Part shown: one piece after another, positions 17,269 through 27,848 of the stretch | Numbering within the stretch: position 1 is the stretch's first letter | How the letters are laid out: each line of letters begins with the position of its first letter | Source: Alcaligenaceae bacterium CGII-47 | GTDB taxonomy: Bacteria > Pseudomonadota > Gammaproteobacteria > Burkholderiales > Burkholderiaceae_B | Assembly (NCBI GenBank): GCA_019166125.1 | Contig: JAHTBO010000003.1 | Coordinates: 314,985 to 378,984, forward strand | Direction of reading: 5' to 3' | DNA length: 64,000 nt | Notes under the pieces: model-generated | Seen by the model: only the letters and a program-made list of their open reading frames with translations | What the model was told of the DNA's origin: nothing | Database searches by the model: none | Program-made: the position numbers and the translations under genes

Positions 17269-17976
17269 ATGGCCAGACTGCCACGCCTTTATGCCCCTCG
17301 CATACCTCAGTTGGCACAGGTCAGTTTCGCCCAGGCACTGGCATCTCCTTCAGAGCCGACCCCTGCGGCAGACCTCACGCGACTACGTGAATGGCTAGAG
17401 GACGAGGCCCACCTACACCAGCTCGCTGTGCATGGCTGGCTGATCACCCCTGAACGTCTCTGTCTGCTGGCCACACCCGCCACAGCGCATAGCCTGTCGC
17501 GCGTCATCCAGGGCATGGGACGCCGGATGGGAGCAAGCATGCTCCACGGACGTGTCTACAAGCACCGTTACCGCAACGCCTTGCTCGAACCCGGGCACTG
17601 GGTACTCCCCGCCATGGTCTGGCTCGAGTACCTGGCTGTCACATCAGGCTATGTCGATCACCCCACACGTTGGCCCTGGTCATCGGCGACCGGTCACGTT
17701 GGCGAGCATCCCGATTCACTTCTGAATGATCACATAGATTACTGGAACGAGGGCAACACCCCGTTTTCTCGACAGGCGCGCTATCGCAAACGCCTGGAAG
17801 TCGGACTCAGTGCGGTGCAATGCCAGCAAATTGAGAGCGCTTTATTCGGGCAATGGGCGCTGGGCGATCCGATCTTTCTTACCCATTTAGGGCGCCTGGC
17901 AAGCCGACGCGTCGTACCGGCAGTACGCGGCCGCCCGCGCAAAGAATCGCCACCTTTTTCCGACACATCTCATTAA
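17269..17976 (+). CDS. RAYT/Y1-transposase-like protein with degraded HUH motif
   Basis: A 235-residue protein related to REP-associated tyrosine transposases (Y1_Tnp, COG1943). Family landmarks remain: HGWLITPERLCLLATP at the place of the usual HxYVLMPNHVHLL, VYKHRYRNALLE, and YLAVTSGYVDHPTRWPWSSA at the place of the LNPVRAG-(x)-PxDYPWSS block. The metal-binding His-u-His pair is gone: NHVH is replaced by ERLC. The reading frame is nevertheless intact and the protein looks conserved in form, which suggests either a retired transposase or a protein recruited to another nucleic-acid role. The basic C terminus has RGRPRKES, a possible AT-hook-like motif. It is divergent from the beta-oxidation operon and precedes gltB; an inverted-repeat element follows it. 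Confidence 0.75.
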   Translation: MARLPRLYAPRIPQLAQVSFAQALASPSEPTPAADLTRLREWLEDEAHLHQLAVHGWLITPERLCLLATPATAHSLSRVIQGMGRRMGASMLHGRVYKHRYRNALLEPGHWVLPAMVWLEYLAVTSGYVDHPTRWPWSSATGHVGEHPDSLLNDHIDYWNEGNTPFSRQARYRKRLEVGLSAVQCQQIESALFGQWALGDPIFLTHLGRLASRRVVPAVRGRPRKESPPFSDTSH

Positions 17977-18060
17977 AAATATTCTCGCACTGACGGTAGG
18001 AATGCGTCACGCTGCGCCCACACGTCAAAATAAAACATGTCTTTTTATAAGCATATTGAA

Positions 18061-18111
18061 CCGTCCCTATTAATAAGGCATATATCTCTTCTAGAAAATA
18101 AATAGGGACGG
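18061..18111. repeat. Inverted-repeat element CCGTCCCTATT ... AATAGGGACGG
   Basis: Two perfect 11-bp arms (18061-18071 and 18101-18111) enclose 29 bp of AT-rich DNA. The element lies 84 bp after the RAYT-like stop and 80 bp before gltB. It could be a REP/BIME-like unit linked to the transposase-like gene, a terminator for that gene (no clear T run follows), or the end of a degraded mobile element. CCCTATT-type ends are common around Y1-transposase genes as far as I recall. Confidence 0.6.
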
Positions 18112-18191
18112 ATCATAAAAATATTCTTGTTGTATATCGACATCAGGAATAAGGTTTAAAGCTGCACGTTTTATTTATCTGTGAGCCACTT

Positions 18192-21100
18192 ATGTCCGCC
18201 TCTCGTCTGCCTCCCCAAGCCCAGGGCCTCTACAACCCCACATTCGAACACGATGCCTGTGGCGTCGGATTTGTGGCGAATATCAAGGGTCGCAAGAGCC
18301 ACACCATCATCGTTCAGGCACTGAAAATTTTGGAAAATCTGAACCATAGAGGGGCTGTGGGTGCGGATGAACTGATGGGCGATGGTGCGGGAATTTTGAT
18401 TCAAATCCCCGACCAACTATATCGTGAGGAGATGGCTGCGCTGGACGTCACCCTGCCGCCACCGGACGAATATGGCGTGGCGATGGTGTTTTTACCTAAG
18501 GAAACCGCTTCTCGGCTGGCTTGCGAGCGGGAATTGGAGCGTGCCGTGCGCGAGGAAGGCCAGGTTGTACTCGGCTGGCGTGACGTGCCTATCGATCACG
18601 AGATGGAAATGTCGCCCACCGTGCGCGCCTGCGAGCCAGTCATCCGGCAACTGTTTATCGGTCGCGGCCAGGACATCATGGTGCCCGATGCGCTAGAGCG
18701 CAAACTCTACGTCATACGCAAAACCTCCAGCCACGCCATCCAACGCATGCAGCTCGCCCATGGGCAGGAATACTTTGTACCCTCGATTTCAGTGCGAACC
18801 GTCGTCTATAAAGGCTTGCTGCTGTCAGGACAGGTTGGGGTGTACTACCGCGACCTGGCTGACACCCGCGCGATCTCTGCGCTCGCCATGGTGCACCAGC
18901 GCTTTTCCACCAACACGTTCCCGGCTTGGCCGCTGGCGCATCCGTATCGCATGATCGCCCACAATGGCGAGATCAATACGGTCAAGGGCAATTTCAACTG
19001 GCTGCGCGCGCGCGAAGGGGTCATGAGCTCGGCGGTGCTGGGCGATGATCTGCCCAAGCTCTACCCCATCGTCTACGAAGGCCAGTCCGATACGGCCACC
19101 TTCGACAATTGCCTGGAATTACTTGTCATGTCGGGCTACTCGCTTGCTCACGCCATGATGATCATGATCCCCGAGGCGTGGGAGCAGCACACCGATATGG
19201 ACGCGAATCGCCGCGCCTTCTACGAGTACCATGCGGCCATGATGGAGCCGTGGGATGGCCCGGCCGCCGTGACCTTCACCGATGGTCGCCAGATCGGCGC
19301 CACATTGGATCGCAATGGTCTGCGCCCGGCGCGCTACCTGATTACCGACGACGATATGGTGGTGCTCGCCTCAGAGGCTGGCACGCTTTCTATCCCTGAG
19401 CATCGAATCATCAAAAAATGGCGTTTGCAACCGGGCAAGATGCTGTTGATCGACCTGCAACAAGGCCGCATCATCGACGACGCAGAGATCAAGTCCCAAC
19501 TTGCCAACGCGCATCCCTATCAGCAATGGATCGAGCGCCTGCGTATGAAACTCGATATGTTGCCTCCACTCAAGGCCGATGACACGCCGACACCCAACGC
19601 CACACTTCTGGATCGGCAGCAAGCATTCGGCTGGACACAAGAAGACTACAAGTTCATCCTCGATCCCATGGCCAAAAACGGCGAGGAAGCCACAGGCTCT
19701 ATGGGTAACGATGCGGCGCTCACCGTGCTTTCGGATCGACCAAAACCGTTCTACAACTATTTCCGGCAGATGTTCGCCCAGGTCACCAATCCACCTATCG
19801 ATCCGATCCGCGAACAGATGGTGATGTCATTAGTATCGTTCGTCGGACCCAAGCCCAATTTGCTGGACATCAATAACGTCAACCCACCGCTGCGCCTGGA
19901 AATCACCCAGCCCGTGCTGGATCAGGCCGCCATGGCCCAGTTACGCCATATTGGTGCGCTCACGGGCGACAAGTTCCGTTGCGCAGAACTGGATATCACG
20001 TACCCGGTCGCCTGGGGCTCTGAAGGCATCGAGGCCTGTCTGGCCTCATTGTGCGCGAGCGCCGCCGACGCCGTGCGCAGTGGCTTTAATATCCTGCTGG
20101 TGAGCGACCGCAAGGTCGATGCCGAACACATGGCGATCCCCGCCCTGCTGGCTACTTCCGCCATTCATCTGCACCTGATCCGCACCGGCCTGCGCACCAA
20201 GAGCGGCCTGATCGTCGAGACCGGGTCGGCACGCGAGGTCCACCACTTTGCACTATTGGGAGGCTATGGCGCCGAGGCCATCCATCCCTACCTGGCGCTG
20301 GAATCCCTGGCGCTTATGCCGGATCCGGACAGCGCCACGCACAATTACATCAAAGCCATCGATAAGGGCCTGAACAAGGTCATGTCCAAAATGGGCATCT
20401 CGACCTATATGTCCTACACCGGCGCACAGATATTCGAAGCTGTTGGCCTGCACAGCAGCTTAGTGAAAAAGTACTTCACCGGCACGCCCAGCAATATCGA
20501 AGGCATCGACATATTCCAGGTGGCCGAGGAAACCTTGCGCACTCACCAGGCGGCCTTTTCCAACGACCCGATCCTGGTGAACGCGCTCGATGAAGGCGGG
20601 GACTACGCCTATCGCGTGCGTGGCGAACAGCATATGTGGACACCTGATTCGATTGCCAAGCTGCAGCACGCCACACGTGCCAACAACTACACCACGTTCA
20701 AGGAATATGCGCAGCTCATCAACGATCAGTCGCGCCGTTTTATGACGCTACGCGGCTTGTTTGAGTTTCGCATCGACCCGACCCAGGCCATCCCGCTCTC
20801 GGAGGTTGAGTCGGCCAAAGAAATCGTCAAGCGCTTTGCCTCGGGCGCCATGTCGTTGGGCTCCATATCGACCGAAGCGCACACCACCATGGCGGTTGCC
20901 ATGAACCGCATTGGCGGCAAATCAAATACCGGCGAAGGTGGTGAAGATGCCTTGCGCTACCGCGCGGAAATGCGCGCAGGCAAACCCACGGTACGCAAGG
21001 GCGATACCCTAGCCTCTGTCCTGGGGCCTGAGCGCATCGCCGCCGACGTGCCGCTGGCGGCGGGCGACTCATTGCGCTCGCGCATCAAGCAGGTCGCCTC

Positions 21101-22874
21101 GGCGCGCTTCGGTGTCACCGCTGAGTACCTGTCAAGCGCCGATCAGATCCAGATCAAGATGGCACAGGGCGCCAAGCCCGGGGAGGGAGGGCAACTGCCC
21201 GGCCATAAGGTCAGCGACTATATTGCCGAGTTACGCTATTCAGTTCCCGGCGTGGGACTCATCTCTCCGCCTCCTCACCACGACATTTACTCGATCGAGG
21301 ATCTGGCGCAACTTATCCATGACTTAAAGAACGTCAACCCACGCGCATCGATCTCGGTGAAACTCGTCGCCGAGGTCGGCATCGGGACGGTTGCCACAGG
21401 CGTGGCCAAAGCCAAGGCCGACCACGTCGTCATTGCTGGACACGATGGGGGCACCGGCGCATCGCCTATCGCCTCGATCAAGCATGCAGGCGTGCCCTGG
21501 GAGCTGGGTCTGGCAGAAACGCAGCAAACGCTGGTATTGAACCGCCTGCGCACGCGCATCCGTGTACAGGCCGATGGACAGATGAAAACAGGCCGTGATG
21601 TCGCCATTGCCGCGTTGCTGGGCGCTGATGAGTTTGGTTTTGCTACCGCACCGCTGGTGGTCGAGGGCTGCGTCATGATGCGCAAATGCCATTTGAATAC
21701 CTGTCCGACGGGTATTGCCACGCAGGATCCAACGCTACGCAAAAAGTTTCAGGGCAAGCCCGAGTATGTTGTGAACTACTTCTTTTTCGTTGCTGAAGAA
21801 GTACGCGAAATTATGGCGCAACTGGGCATCCGTCGTTTTGATGACATGATTGGACGCGTGGACCTGCTCAATATGCGCAGCGGCATCGACCACTGGAAGG
21901 CGCGCGGGCTGGATTTCAGCCGAATTTTCCACGCCGTGCAAAGCGATGAACCGCTGTACCAAGCGCTTGAGCAGAATCACGGCCTAGAGAATGCGCTCGA
22001 TCATCAGCTCATAGAACGCAGCAAAGCCGCGATCGAGAACGGGGAAAAAGTGTCCTTTATTACGCCTGTGCGTAACCGCAACCGCACCATCGGCGCCATG
22101 CTCTCAGGCGTTCTGGCCTCACGCTACGGGCACGAAGGGCTGCCTGACGACACGATTCATATCCAGTGCAATGGTGCTGCAGGACAGAGCTTTGGTGCAT
22201 TCCTTGCCCATGGCATCACACTGGACCTGGTCGGCGAGGCGAACGACTATGTCGGCAAGGGTCTGTCGGGCGGCCATATTATTGTTCGCTCACCCAACGA
22301 TTTTCGAGGTTTTGGACCAGACCAAATTATTGTCGGTAACACCGTATTGTACGGGGCGACGGGCGGCGAAGCCTATTTCAATGGCGTCGCGGGCGAGCGT
22401 TTTGCGGTTCGCAACTCAGGCGCAATCGCCGTTGTTGAAGGCACAGGTGATCACGGCTGCGAATATATGACGGGCGGCACCGTCGTTGTGCTCGGTGAGA
22501 CGGGACGCAATTTTGCCGCAGGCATGTCAGGCGGCATCGCCTATGTATGGGACCCACAGCATCAATTCGAGCAACGCTGCAACCTCACTGCAGCTATCCT
22601 GGAGCCCCTCACGACACACAACGCACAGCTTGCCGCAGACGAGCCAGAGACCTGGCACAGCATGGCGCGCGGCTACGAGCGCGAGACTGATGAGACCATC
22701 GTCCATCGTCTGGTTGAAAATCACTTCCGGCTCACAGGAAGCTTGCGCGCTCGCGAACTCTTGGACGACTGGCCGCAGGCCCGCACGGCCTTCATCAAAG
22801 TCACCCCCGTGGAATACCGCCGTGCCTTGGCCGAGCTATGGCAATGCACCCACCCCCAAACCGTCGCCGTCTAA
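18192..22874 (+). CDS. gltB: Glutamate synthase (NADPH) large subunit GltB
   Basis: A 1560-residue alpha subunit that makes glutamate from glutamine and 2-oxoglutarate in ammonium assimilation. Domains in order: class II amidotransferase with catalytic Cys23 (EHDACGVGF, exposed by removal of a 22-residue propeptide), a central linker domain, the FMN-binding synthase domain (MSLGSIS at about residue 890, [21 protein letters not shown]), the 3Fe-4S cysteines in [14 protein letters not shown], and the C-terminal GltB-type glutamine-channel repeats ([31 protein letters not shown]). Length is normal. gltD follows after 9 bp. The 215 bp upstream hold the inverted repeat and AT-rich DNA, with no sigma54-type promoter that I can see. 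Confidence 0.97.
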   Translation: MSASRLPPQAQGLYNPTFEHDACGVGFVANIKGRKSHTIIVQALKILENLNHRGAVGADELMGDGAGILIQIPDQLYREEMAALDVTLPPPDEYGVAMVFLPKETASRLACERELERAVREEGQVVLGWRDVPIDHEMEMSPTVRACEPVIRQLFIGRGQDIMVPDALERKLYVIRKTSSHAIQRMQLAHGQEYFVPSISVRTVVYKGLLLSGQVGVYYRDLADTRAISALAMVHQRFSTNTFPAWPLAHPYRMIAHNGEINTVKGNFNWLRAREGVMSSAVLGDDLPKLYPIVYEGQSDTATFDNCLELLVMSGYSLAHAMMIMIPEAWEQHTDMDANRRAFYEYHAAMMEPWDGPAAVTFTDGRQIGATLDRNGLRPARYLITDDDMVVLASEAGTLSIPEHRIIKKWRLQPGKMLLIDLQQGRIIDDAEIKSQLANAHPYQQWIERLRMKLDMLPPLKADDTPTPNATLLDRQQAFGWTQEDYKFILDPMAKNGEEATGSMGNDAALTVLSDRPKPFYNYFRQMFAQVTNPPIDPIREQMVMSLVSFVGPKPNLLDINNVNPPLRLEITQPVLDQAAMAQLRHIGALTGDKFRCAELDITYPVAWGSEGIEACLASLCASAADAVRSGFNILLVSDRKVDAEHMAIPALLATSAIHLHLIRTGLRTKSGLIVETGSAREVHHFALLGGYGAEAIHPYLALESLALMPDPDSATHNYIKAIDKGLNKVMSKMGISTYMSYTGAQIFEAVGLHSSLVKKYFTGTPSNIEGIDIFQVAEETLRTHQAAFSNDPILVNALDEGGDYAYRVRGEQHMWTPDSIAKLQHATRANNYTTFKEYAQLINDQSRRFMTLRGLFEFRIDPTQAIPLSEVESAKEIVKRFASGAMSLGSISTEAHTTMAVAMNRIGGKSNTGEGGEDALRYRAEMRAGKPTVRKGDTLASVLGPERIAADVPLAAGDSLRSRIKQVASARFGVTAEYLSSADQIQIKMAQGAKPGEGGQLPGHKVSDYIAELRYSVPGVGLISPPPHHDIYSIEDLAQLIHDLKNVNPRASISVKLVAEVGIGTVATGVAKAKADHVVIAGHDGGTGASPIASIKHAGVPWELGLAETQQTLVLNRLRTRIRVQADGQMKTGRDVAIAALLGADEFGFATAPLVVEGCVMMRKCHLNTCPTGIATQDPTLRKKFQGKPEYVVNYFFFVAEEVREIMAQLGIRRFDDMIGRVDLLNMRSGIDHWKARGLDFSRIFHAVQSDEPLYQALEQNHGLENALDHQLIERSKAAIENGEKVSFITPVRNRNRTIGAMLSGVLASRYGHEGLPDDTIHIQCNGAAGQSFGAFLAHGITLDLVGEANDYVGKGLSGGHIIVRSPNDFRGFGPDQIIVGNTVLYGATGGEAYFNGVAGERFAVRNSGAIAVVEGTGDHGCEYMTGGTVVVLGETGRNFAAGMSGGIAYVWDPQHQFEQRCNLTAAILEPLTTHNAQLAADEPETWHSMARGYERETDETIVHRLVENHFRLTGSLRARELLDDWPQARTAFIKVTPVEYRRALAELWQCTHPQTVAV

Positions 22875-22883
22875 GGAATAGAG

Positions 22884-24347
22884 ATGGGAAAGATTACTGG
22901 TTTTATGGAATTTGCCCGGGTCAAGCCGACTTATGAGACCCCCGCATCACGTCTACGCCACTGGAAGGAATTTGTACCGACGCTGACCGATGAGCAGGCG
23001 AAGATTCAGGGCGCACGCTGCATGGACTGCGGCATACCGTTTTGCACCCACGCCTGCCCGGTCAACAACATCATCCCTGACTGGAATGACCTGGTCTACA
23101 AGCAGGACTGGCAAAACGCGCTCGCTGTCTTGCTCTCGACTAACAATTTCCCCGAGTTTACAGGCCGTATTTGCCCAGCACCCTGTGAAGCCGCTTGCAC
23201 CTTGAATATTAGCGATGATGCAGTCGGCATCAAGTCCATCGAGCACGCAATCATCGACAAAGGTTGGGCCGAAGGCTGGGTTATCCCCCAGCCGCCCGCG
23301 CGCAAGACCGGCAAAAAGGTCGCCGTCGTGGGGTCTGGTCCCTCGGGTCTGGCCTGCGCCCAGCAGCTCGCACGCGCCGGGCACAGCGTCTCTGTATTTG
23401 AAAAAAGCAATCGCATCGGTGGCCTGCTGCGCTACGGCATTCCCGACTTCAAGCTGGACAAGTCCCACATCGATCGGCGCATCGCGCAGATGGAAGCCGA
23501 GGGCGTGGAGTTCTTCCCCTCGACCTATATTGGTCAGGCTGAACACGCCGAGGAGGGCTTAACCGTCCACACCCCGGAAGCACTACAAGCCGAGTTCGAC
23601 GCCATCGTTCTGGCTGGCGGCGCCGAGCAGCCGCGCGACCTGCCCGTACCGGGACGGGAGCTGCGCGGCGTGCATTTCGCCATGGATTTCTTGCGCCAAC
23701 AAAACAAACTCAACCATGGTGATCGGATCAGCAAGCCCATCAATGCACATGGCAAGCATGTCATCGTAATCGGCGGCGGCGATACCGGCTCGGATTGCGT
23801 AGGCACCAGCAACCGCCAAGGCGCCGCCTCAGTGACGCAATTTGAGCTGATGTTCAAGCCCCCCGAGATCGAAGACAAACTACTCACCTGGCCCTATTGG
23901 CCGATCAAGCTGCGCACCTCCTCCTCCCACGAGGAAGGGTGTGGGCGCGACTGGGCGGTCGGCACCCAAGCCTTCGAGGGCAAGGGCGGCAAGGTCGAAA
24001 AACTGGTGGCAACACGTCTCGAATGGCTGCGTGACAAGGCGACGAAGCAGATGAAGATGCGCGAGGTCCAGGGTTCGGGCTTTGATCTGCCCGCTGATCT
24101 GGTGCTGCTCGCAATGGGCTTTGTCTCTCCCGTACGGGCTGTGCTCGATGCGTTCGGGGTGGAGACGGACGCACGCGGCAATGCGCGTGCCAACACGGAT
24201 GATTATTGCAGCAACACAGCCAAGGTCTTCGCTGCGGGCGATATGCGGCGAGGTCAGTCGCTGGTCGTGTGGGCGATCAGAGAGGGGCGTCAGTGCGCGC
24301 GCTCTGTGGATGAGTTTCTGATGGGGACGTCTGTGTTGCCGCGGTAA
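22884..24347 (+). CDS. gltD: Glutamate synthase (NADPH) small subunit GltD
   Basis: A 487-residue beta subunit that oxidises NADPH and passes electrons through FAD and Fe-S centres to GltB. The N-terminal cysteine clusters ([17 protein letters not shown] and CPAPCEAAC) bind 4Fe-4S centres; the FAD Rossmann motif is [20 protein letters not shown], and a second nucleotide-binding motif is [15 protein letters not shown]. The C-terminal ATG-type motif [18 protein letters not shown] closes the FAD site. It begins 9 bp after gltB, so the two are co-transcribed. A 453-bp gene-free region follows. Confidence 0.97.
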   Translation: MGKITGFMEFARVKPTYETPASRLRHWKEFVPTLTDEQAKIQGARCMDCGIPFCTHACPVNNIIPDWNDLVYKQDWQNALAVLLSTNNFPEFTGRICPAPCEAACTLNISDDAVGIKSIEHAIIDKGWAEGWVIPQPPARKTGKKVAVVGSGPSGLACAQQLARAGHSVSVFEKSNRIGGLLRYGIPDFKLDKSHIDRRIAQMEAEGVEFFPSTYIGQAEHAEEGLTVHTPEALQAEFDAIVLAGGAEQPRDLPVPGRELRGVHFAMDFLRQQNKLNHGDRISKPINAHGKHVIVIGGGDTGSDCVGTSNRQGAASVTQFELMFKPPEIEDKLLTWPYWPIKLRTSSSHEEGCGRDWAVGTQAFEGKGGKVEKLVATRLEWLRDKATKQMKMREVQGSGFDLPADLVLLAMGFVSPVRAVLDAFGVETDARGNARANTDDYCSNTAKVFAAGDMRRGQSLVVWAIREGRQCARSVDEFLMGTSVLPR

Positions 24348-24800
24348 ACGGTTTTTGCTGTAGGCGTTTTTACGGCCAGCGGGCGGGTATCGCGGCTGGC
24401 TTGGTTTACAGCCGAGGGCGGCTCGTCGGATGGGTCCCGCTGTCAGCGGGACTACCTGGACCGAATGCGAAAGAGCGGGGAGGGGCAGAAGGGACGAGCT
24501 TCGAGCCCGCCGAGTGATCGGCTTGGATCGGGGAGGCAAGGGAGCAACTGTTTGAGCAGGACGCTGTGACCCGTCCGGGGGACGGGTCATCCTGCGAGTT
24601 TTGCGACCGCCCCGATACGGGTTGATCGCTCGGGCAATCCTGGCGCAGCCAGGATCGGGTGAGGCGAGTCCCTGCTGCCTTCCCAGCCCCCACCGCGCGA
24701 GCTCTTGCAAAAGAAACACACCCATCCCAAAAATAGCGCATCGAACGCAACAAGCCAGAGATCGACAGGTACAATAGGCGGCTATACTCGGCGAAAATAC
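24348..24800. other. Gene-free GC-rich island with short hairpins
   Basis: No convincing coding region is seen between gltD and mlaF; the open frames here have low-complexity Ser/Pro/Arg translations. The stretch holds three compact perfect hairpins with 3-nt loops (24434-24452, 24567-24589 and 24638-24654) and several GC-rich blocks. It may contain the gltBD terminator, REP-like sequences or both. Near its end, TCGACA (24762-24767) and TATACT (24783-24788), 15 bp apart, are a weak candidate promoter for mlaF. Confidence 0.55.
24434..24654. repeat. Three short perfect hairpins (REP-like)
   Basis: GTCCCGCT/AGCGGGAC with loop GTC (24434-24452); TGACCCGTCC/GGACGGGTCA with loop GGG (24567-24589); TCCTGGC/GCCAGGA with loop GCA (24638-24654). 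All have 3-nt loops and GC-rich stems but different stem sequences, so they are not copies of one another. Spacing of about 100 bp then 50 bp between them. Confidence 0.5.
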
Positions 24801-25628
24801 ATGACCCCTGCCACCAACGCCTCCACACCTATTGTGAACTTTGACGGAGTCTCTCTGGGATACGGCGATTTCACCGTCCTCAAGGATATCGACCTCAAGG
24901 CCTATCCTGGCCAAGTCGTCACGATGCTGGGCGGCTCTGGTTCGGGCAAAACCACCTTACTGCGCGCCATCACCGGCCAAATTAACGCCCGCGTCGGCCA
25001 GATTCAGGTATTCAGCCAGGATATCGCCCAACTCGACGAGACAGCGCTGCGCGCTACCCGCCAGCGCATGGGTGTACTGTTTCAGCAGGGCGCGCTGTTC
25101 ACCGACCTGAGCGTATTCGAGAACGTCGCCTTCCCCTTGCGCGAACACACCTGTATCTCCGAGCAGCAGACCCTCGAGCGCGTGCTCGAAAAACTCGATG
25201 CCGTTGGCTTACGGCATGCTGCCCACCTGAATATCGCAGAGATCTCCGGCGGCATGGCGCGCCGCGTTGCACTGGCCCGGGCCGTCATCCTAGAGCCCGA
25301 ATTGATTCTGTATGATGAGCCCTTTGCCGGCCTGGATCCGATTTCAATGGGTATCACCGCCCAACTCATCCGGGGCATGACCGATAAGCTCGGTTGCGGC
25401 TCCATCCTGATCACCCACGACGTGGCAGAGTCCTTCACCATCACCGACCAAGTCTATATTATCGGCCAAGGCAGTCTGATCGCCCAAGGCACGCCCTCCG
25501 AGCTTTCAGGCTCCAGTAATGCCTACGTCCGTCAATTCCTGCAGGGTGAACCCGATGGGCCTATCGCCTTTCACTACCCAAGCACACCTGCCTTCGAAAA
25601 ATGGCTTAGCCAACAGGGGACAGCATGA
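24801..25628 (+). CDS. mlaF: Phospholipid transport ATPase MlaF
   Basis: A 275-residue ABC ATPase of the Mla pathway, which moves phospholipids between the inner and outer membranes and keeps the outer leaflet free of them. Walker A is GGSGSGKTT, the signature ISGGMARRVALARA is the MlaF form, and Walker B is LILYDEPFAGLDP. The ATG at 24801 (MTPATNAS) is preferred to in-frame codons upstream that would enter the hairpin island. It overlaps mlaE (ATGA) and heads mlaF-E-D-A-C. The STAS partner MlaB is not encoded in this operon. Confidence 0.95.
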   Translation: MTPATNASTPIVNFDGVSLGYGDFTVLKDIDLKAYPGQVVTMLGGSGSGKTTLLRAITGQINARVGQIQVFSQDIAQLDETALRATRQRMGVLFQQGALFTDLSVFENVAFPLREHTCISEQQTLERVLEKLDAVGLRHAAHLNIAEISGGMARRVALARAVILEPELILYDEPFAGLDPISMGITAQLIRGMTDKLGCGSILITHDVAESFTITDQVYIIGQGSLIAQGTPSELSGSSNAYVRQFLQGEPDGPIAFHYPSTPAFEKWLSQQGTA

Positions 25629-26413
25629 TGGGTTGGCAACGACGCATCGCATCGCTGGGGCGAAACGCTCTAAGCTTTATTAGCGGGCTGGGCACCTTTG
25701 TGCGCTTACTCGGTGCCATCCTGCAACGCAGCAGTGTCCTCGTGCGCCGACCAGGCCTGGTTTCCCAGCAAATTCACTTCATCGGCAACTATTCTCTACT
25801 GATTATCAGCGTCTCTGGCTTGTTTGTCGGTTTTGTTTTGGGGCTACAAGGCTATTACACGCTGAATCGCTACGGCTCCGAGGACGCGCTTGGTCTGCTC
25901 GTGGCGCTCTCGCTCACACGTGAGCTGGGGCCAGTCATTACCGCCTTGCTGTTTGCCGGACGCGCGGGCACCTCGCTCACCGCCGAGATCGGCCTGATGA
26001 AGGCTGGCGAGCAGATCGCTGCAATGGAAGTCATGGCCGTCGATCCGATCCGTCGTGTACTGGCACCGCGCTTTTGGGGTGGCGTGATTGCCATGCCCGT
26101 GCTGGCCGCCGTGTTTTCCATGGTGGGCATCCTGGGTGGCTGGTTTGTCGGTGTCGTCTTGATCGGTATCGACCCCGGTGCCTTCTGGTCGCAAATGCAA
26201 GACGGCGTCGATGTGATCAACGACATCGTCAACGGCGTAATCAAAAGTGTGGTCTTTGGTGTGGTCGTCACACTGATTGCACTCCATCAGGGCTGGACGG
26301 CCAAGGCCACGCCTGACGGGGTCGCACGTGCTACAACACGCACGGTCGTCAATGGCGCCCTCGCCGTACTGGGCCTGGACTTCCTCCTCACTGCCCTGAT
26401 GTTTGCCAATTAA
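25625..26413 (+). CDS. mlaE: Phospholipid transport permease MlaE
   Basis: A 262-residue inner-membrane permease of the MlaFEDB complex (YrbE family) with about five membrane segments. The family core ELGPVITALLFAGRAGTSLTAEIGLMKAGEQ and the block MEVMAVDPIRRVLAPRFWGGV are intact. Its start (ATGATG) overlaps the mlaF stop, so ATPase and permease are translationally coupled; mlaD follows after 15 bp. Confidence 0.95.
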   Translation: MMGWQRRIASLGRNALSFISGLGTFVRLLGAILQRSSVLVRRPGLVSQQIHFIGNYSLLIISVSGLFVGFVLGLQGYYTLNRYGSEDALGLLVALSLTRELGPVITALLFAGRAGTSLTAEIGLMKAGEQIAAMEVMAVDPIRRVLAPRFWGGVIAMPVLAAVFSMVGILGGWFVGVVLIGIDPGAFWSQMQDGVDVINDIVNGVIKSVVFGVVVTLIALHQGWTAKATPDGVARATTRTVVNGALAVLGLDFLLTALMFAN

Positions 26414-26428
26414 GCTGATGGAATCAAT

Positions 26429-26914
26429 ATGACACGTGAAAAATCCGATTTTTGGGTCGGCCTGTTTATCCTCTTGGGGATCGTCGCACTGGTCTTTCTA
26501 GCACTGCGCGCAGGCAATATGAGCTCTTTCACCTTTGCACCGACCTATCAGGTCACGGCGTATTTTGATAATGTGGGCGGCCTCAAGGTCCGCGCCCCCA
26601 TCAAGAGCAGTGGCGTGGTGGTCGGTCGAGTTGCGACCATCAGCTTTGATAACCAACGCTTCCAGGCCACAGTAACCATGGATATCGAGGATGCTTATCA
26701 GTTTCCGGCTGACTCTTCAGCCTCCATCCTGACCTCTGGGCTGCTGGGTGAACAATACATTGGGCTTACACCCGGCGGCGAGGACCAGACGCTCACGCAG
26801 ACCAAGCAAATTCAGTTCACCCAGAGCGCTGTGGTTCTAGAGGAATTAATCAGTAAGTTTCTATACAGCTCTGCAGCCAAAGAAGGCAGCACCGAAAGCG
26901 GACCTGCAAAATAA
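26429..26914 (+). CDS. mlaD: Phospholipid-binding MCE protein MlaD
   Basis: A 161-residue membrane-anchored MCE-domain protein that forms a hexameric ring on MlaE and binds phospholipid in the periplasm. One N-terminal transmembrane helix (about residues 8-26) is followed by a single MCE domain: YQVTAYFDNVGGLKVRAPIK, SGVVVGRV and LLGEQYIGLTPGG. The C-terminal helix region (VVLEELISKFLYSS) is the hydrophobic pore segment of the family. Length and order match the Mla operon. Confidence 0.95.
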   Translation: MTREKSDFWVGLFILLGIVALVFLALRAGNMSSFTFAPTYQVTAYFDNVGGLKVRAPIKSSGVVVGRVATISFDNQRFQATVTMDIEDAYQFPADSSASILTSGLLGEQYIGLTPGGEDQTLTQTKQIQFTQSAVVLEELISKFLYSSAAKEGSTESGPAK

Positions 26915-27009
26915 TAGACGCACCAATTATCTACGAACTGTCAACGTACACGATACACTATGCAACACTCTTCCCATCGACCTTAATCGCCGAACCAGCC
27001 ATCCCTGCC

Positions 27010-27840
27010 ATGACAACACCCACGCTCCCGTTTCGCTCAGCCCCTGCTCGCTACGCTGCAGTACCCCGCCGCCATTACGCACGGGCGGGCCTGGCGATCG
27101 CATCCGGCGCGCTGCTGGCCGGCTGTACGAGCATCCCAAACCCAACGCCTGATGACCCCTGGGAGTCCTACAATCGCAGCATGCATGTTGTCAACGATAC
27201 CGTCGACCGTGCCGTATTCAAGCCCATCGCAACAGGCTACCGCGCGGTGACCCCAACGCCAGTGCGTAGCTGTGTGCGCAATGTCTTTAATAATCTAGAG
27301 GATGTTTGGTCAGGCATCAATAGTTTCATGCAGGGCCGAGGCCATGATTTCGTCAACACCTTCGGCCGGATTCTATTCAACACCACGATGGGTCTGGGCG
27401 GATGCATCGACGTCGCATCCATGAATGGGGCAAAGCGCATTCCTAACGACTTCGGCGTCACGCTCGGCGTGTGGGGATTGGGGGCCGGGCCCTATGTCGT
27501 GCTGCCTTTCCTCGGTCCCAGCACGGCACGCGATACGGCGGCCATCGTCATCTCCGTTGCCTCGCCCGTATCACCAACGTCATTTATCTTTGCCATTGAT
27601 GATGTCCCCGTACGCAATTCCCTCGTCGGCCTGTACTTTATTGACAAACGTACCAGTCTGCTCGACGCTGACGATCTCGTCGACCAGATTGCGCTCGATA
27701 AATACAGCTTTATCCGCGACGCCTACCTACAGCGGCGGCGCGCCATGGTCCAGAGCCGCCTACAAGGTGGCACTGGAACGGGCGACTCCACAATATCGGA
27801 GTACTCGCAAGATACGTTACCCGATTACTCCGAAGAATAG
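27010..27840 (+). CDS. mlaA: Outer-membrane lipoprotein MlaA (VacJ)
   Basis: A 276-residue lipoprotein that with porins removes phospholipids from the outer leaflet of the outer membrane and hands them to MlaC. A lipobox LLAGC puts the lipidated Cys at about residue 39, preceded by a rather long N region with Arg residues. VacJ-family blocks: DPWESYNRSMHVVNDTVDR, FNNLEDVWSGINSFMQGR, FGVTLGVWGLGAGPYVVLPF and GPSTARD. Within the mla operon it takes the place between mlaD and mlaC that is normal for beta-proteobacteria but not for E. coli, where it is unlinked. Confidence 0.94.
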   Translation: MTTPTLPFRSAPARYAAVPRRHYARAGLAIASGALLAGCTSIPNPTPDDPWESYNRSMHVVNDTVDRAVFKPIATGYRAVTPTPVRSCVRNVFNNLEDVWSGINSFMQGRGHDFVNTFGRILFNTTMGLGGCIDVASMNGAKRIPNDFGVTLGVWGLGAGPYVVLPFLGPSTARDTAAIVISVASPVSPTSFIFAIDDVPVRNSLVGLYFIDKRTSLLDADDLVDQIALDKYSFIRDAYLQRRRAMVQSRLQGGTGTGDSTISEYSQDTLPDYSEE

Positions 27841-27848
27841 AGATTCAT

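Noticed and set aside
21287-21742. Minus-strand open frame within gltB
   Set aside because: Shadow of gltB coding sequence; its cysteines and repeats derive from the reverse of conserved GltB blocks.
24406-24828. Open frame of 140 codons on the minus strand over the hairpin island
   Set aside because: Translation is Ser/Pro/Arg/Gly-rich low complexity with no ribosome site, and overlaps the mlaF start; an open frame due to GC-rich DNA.
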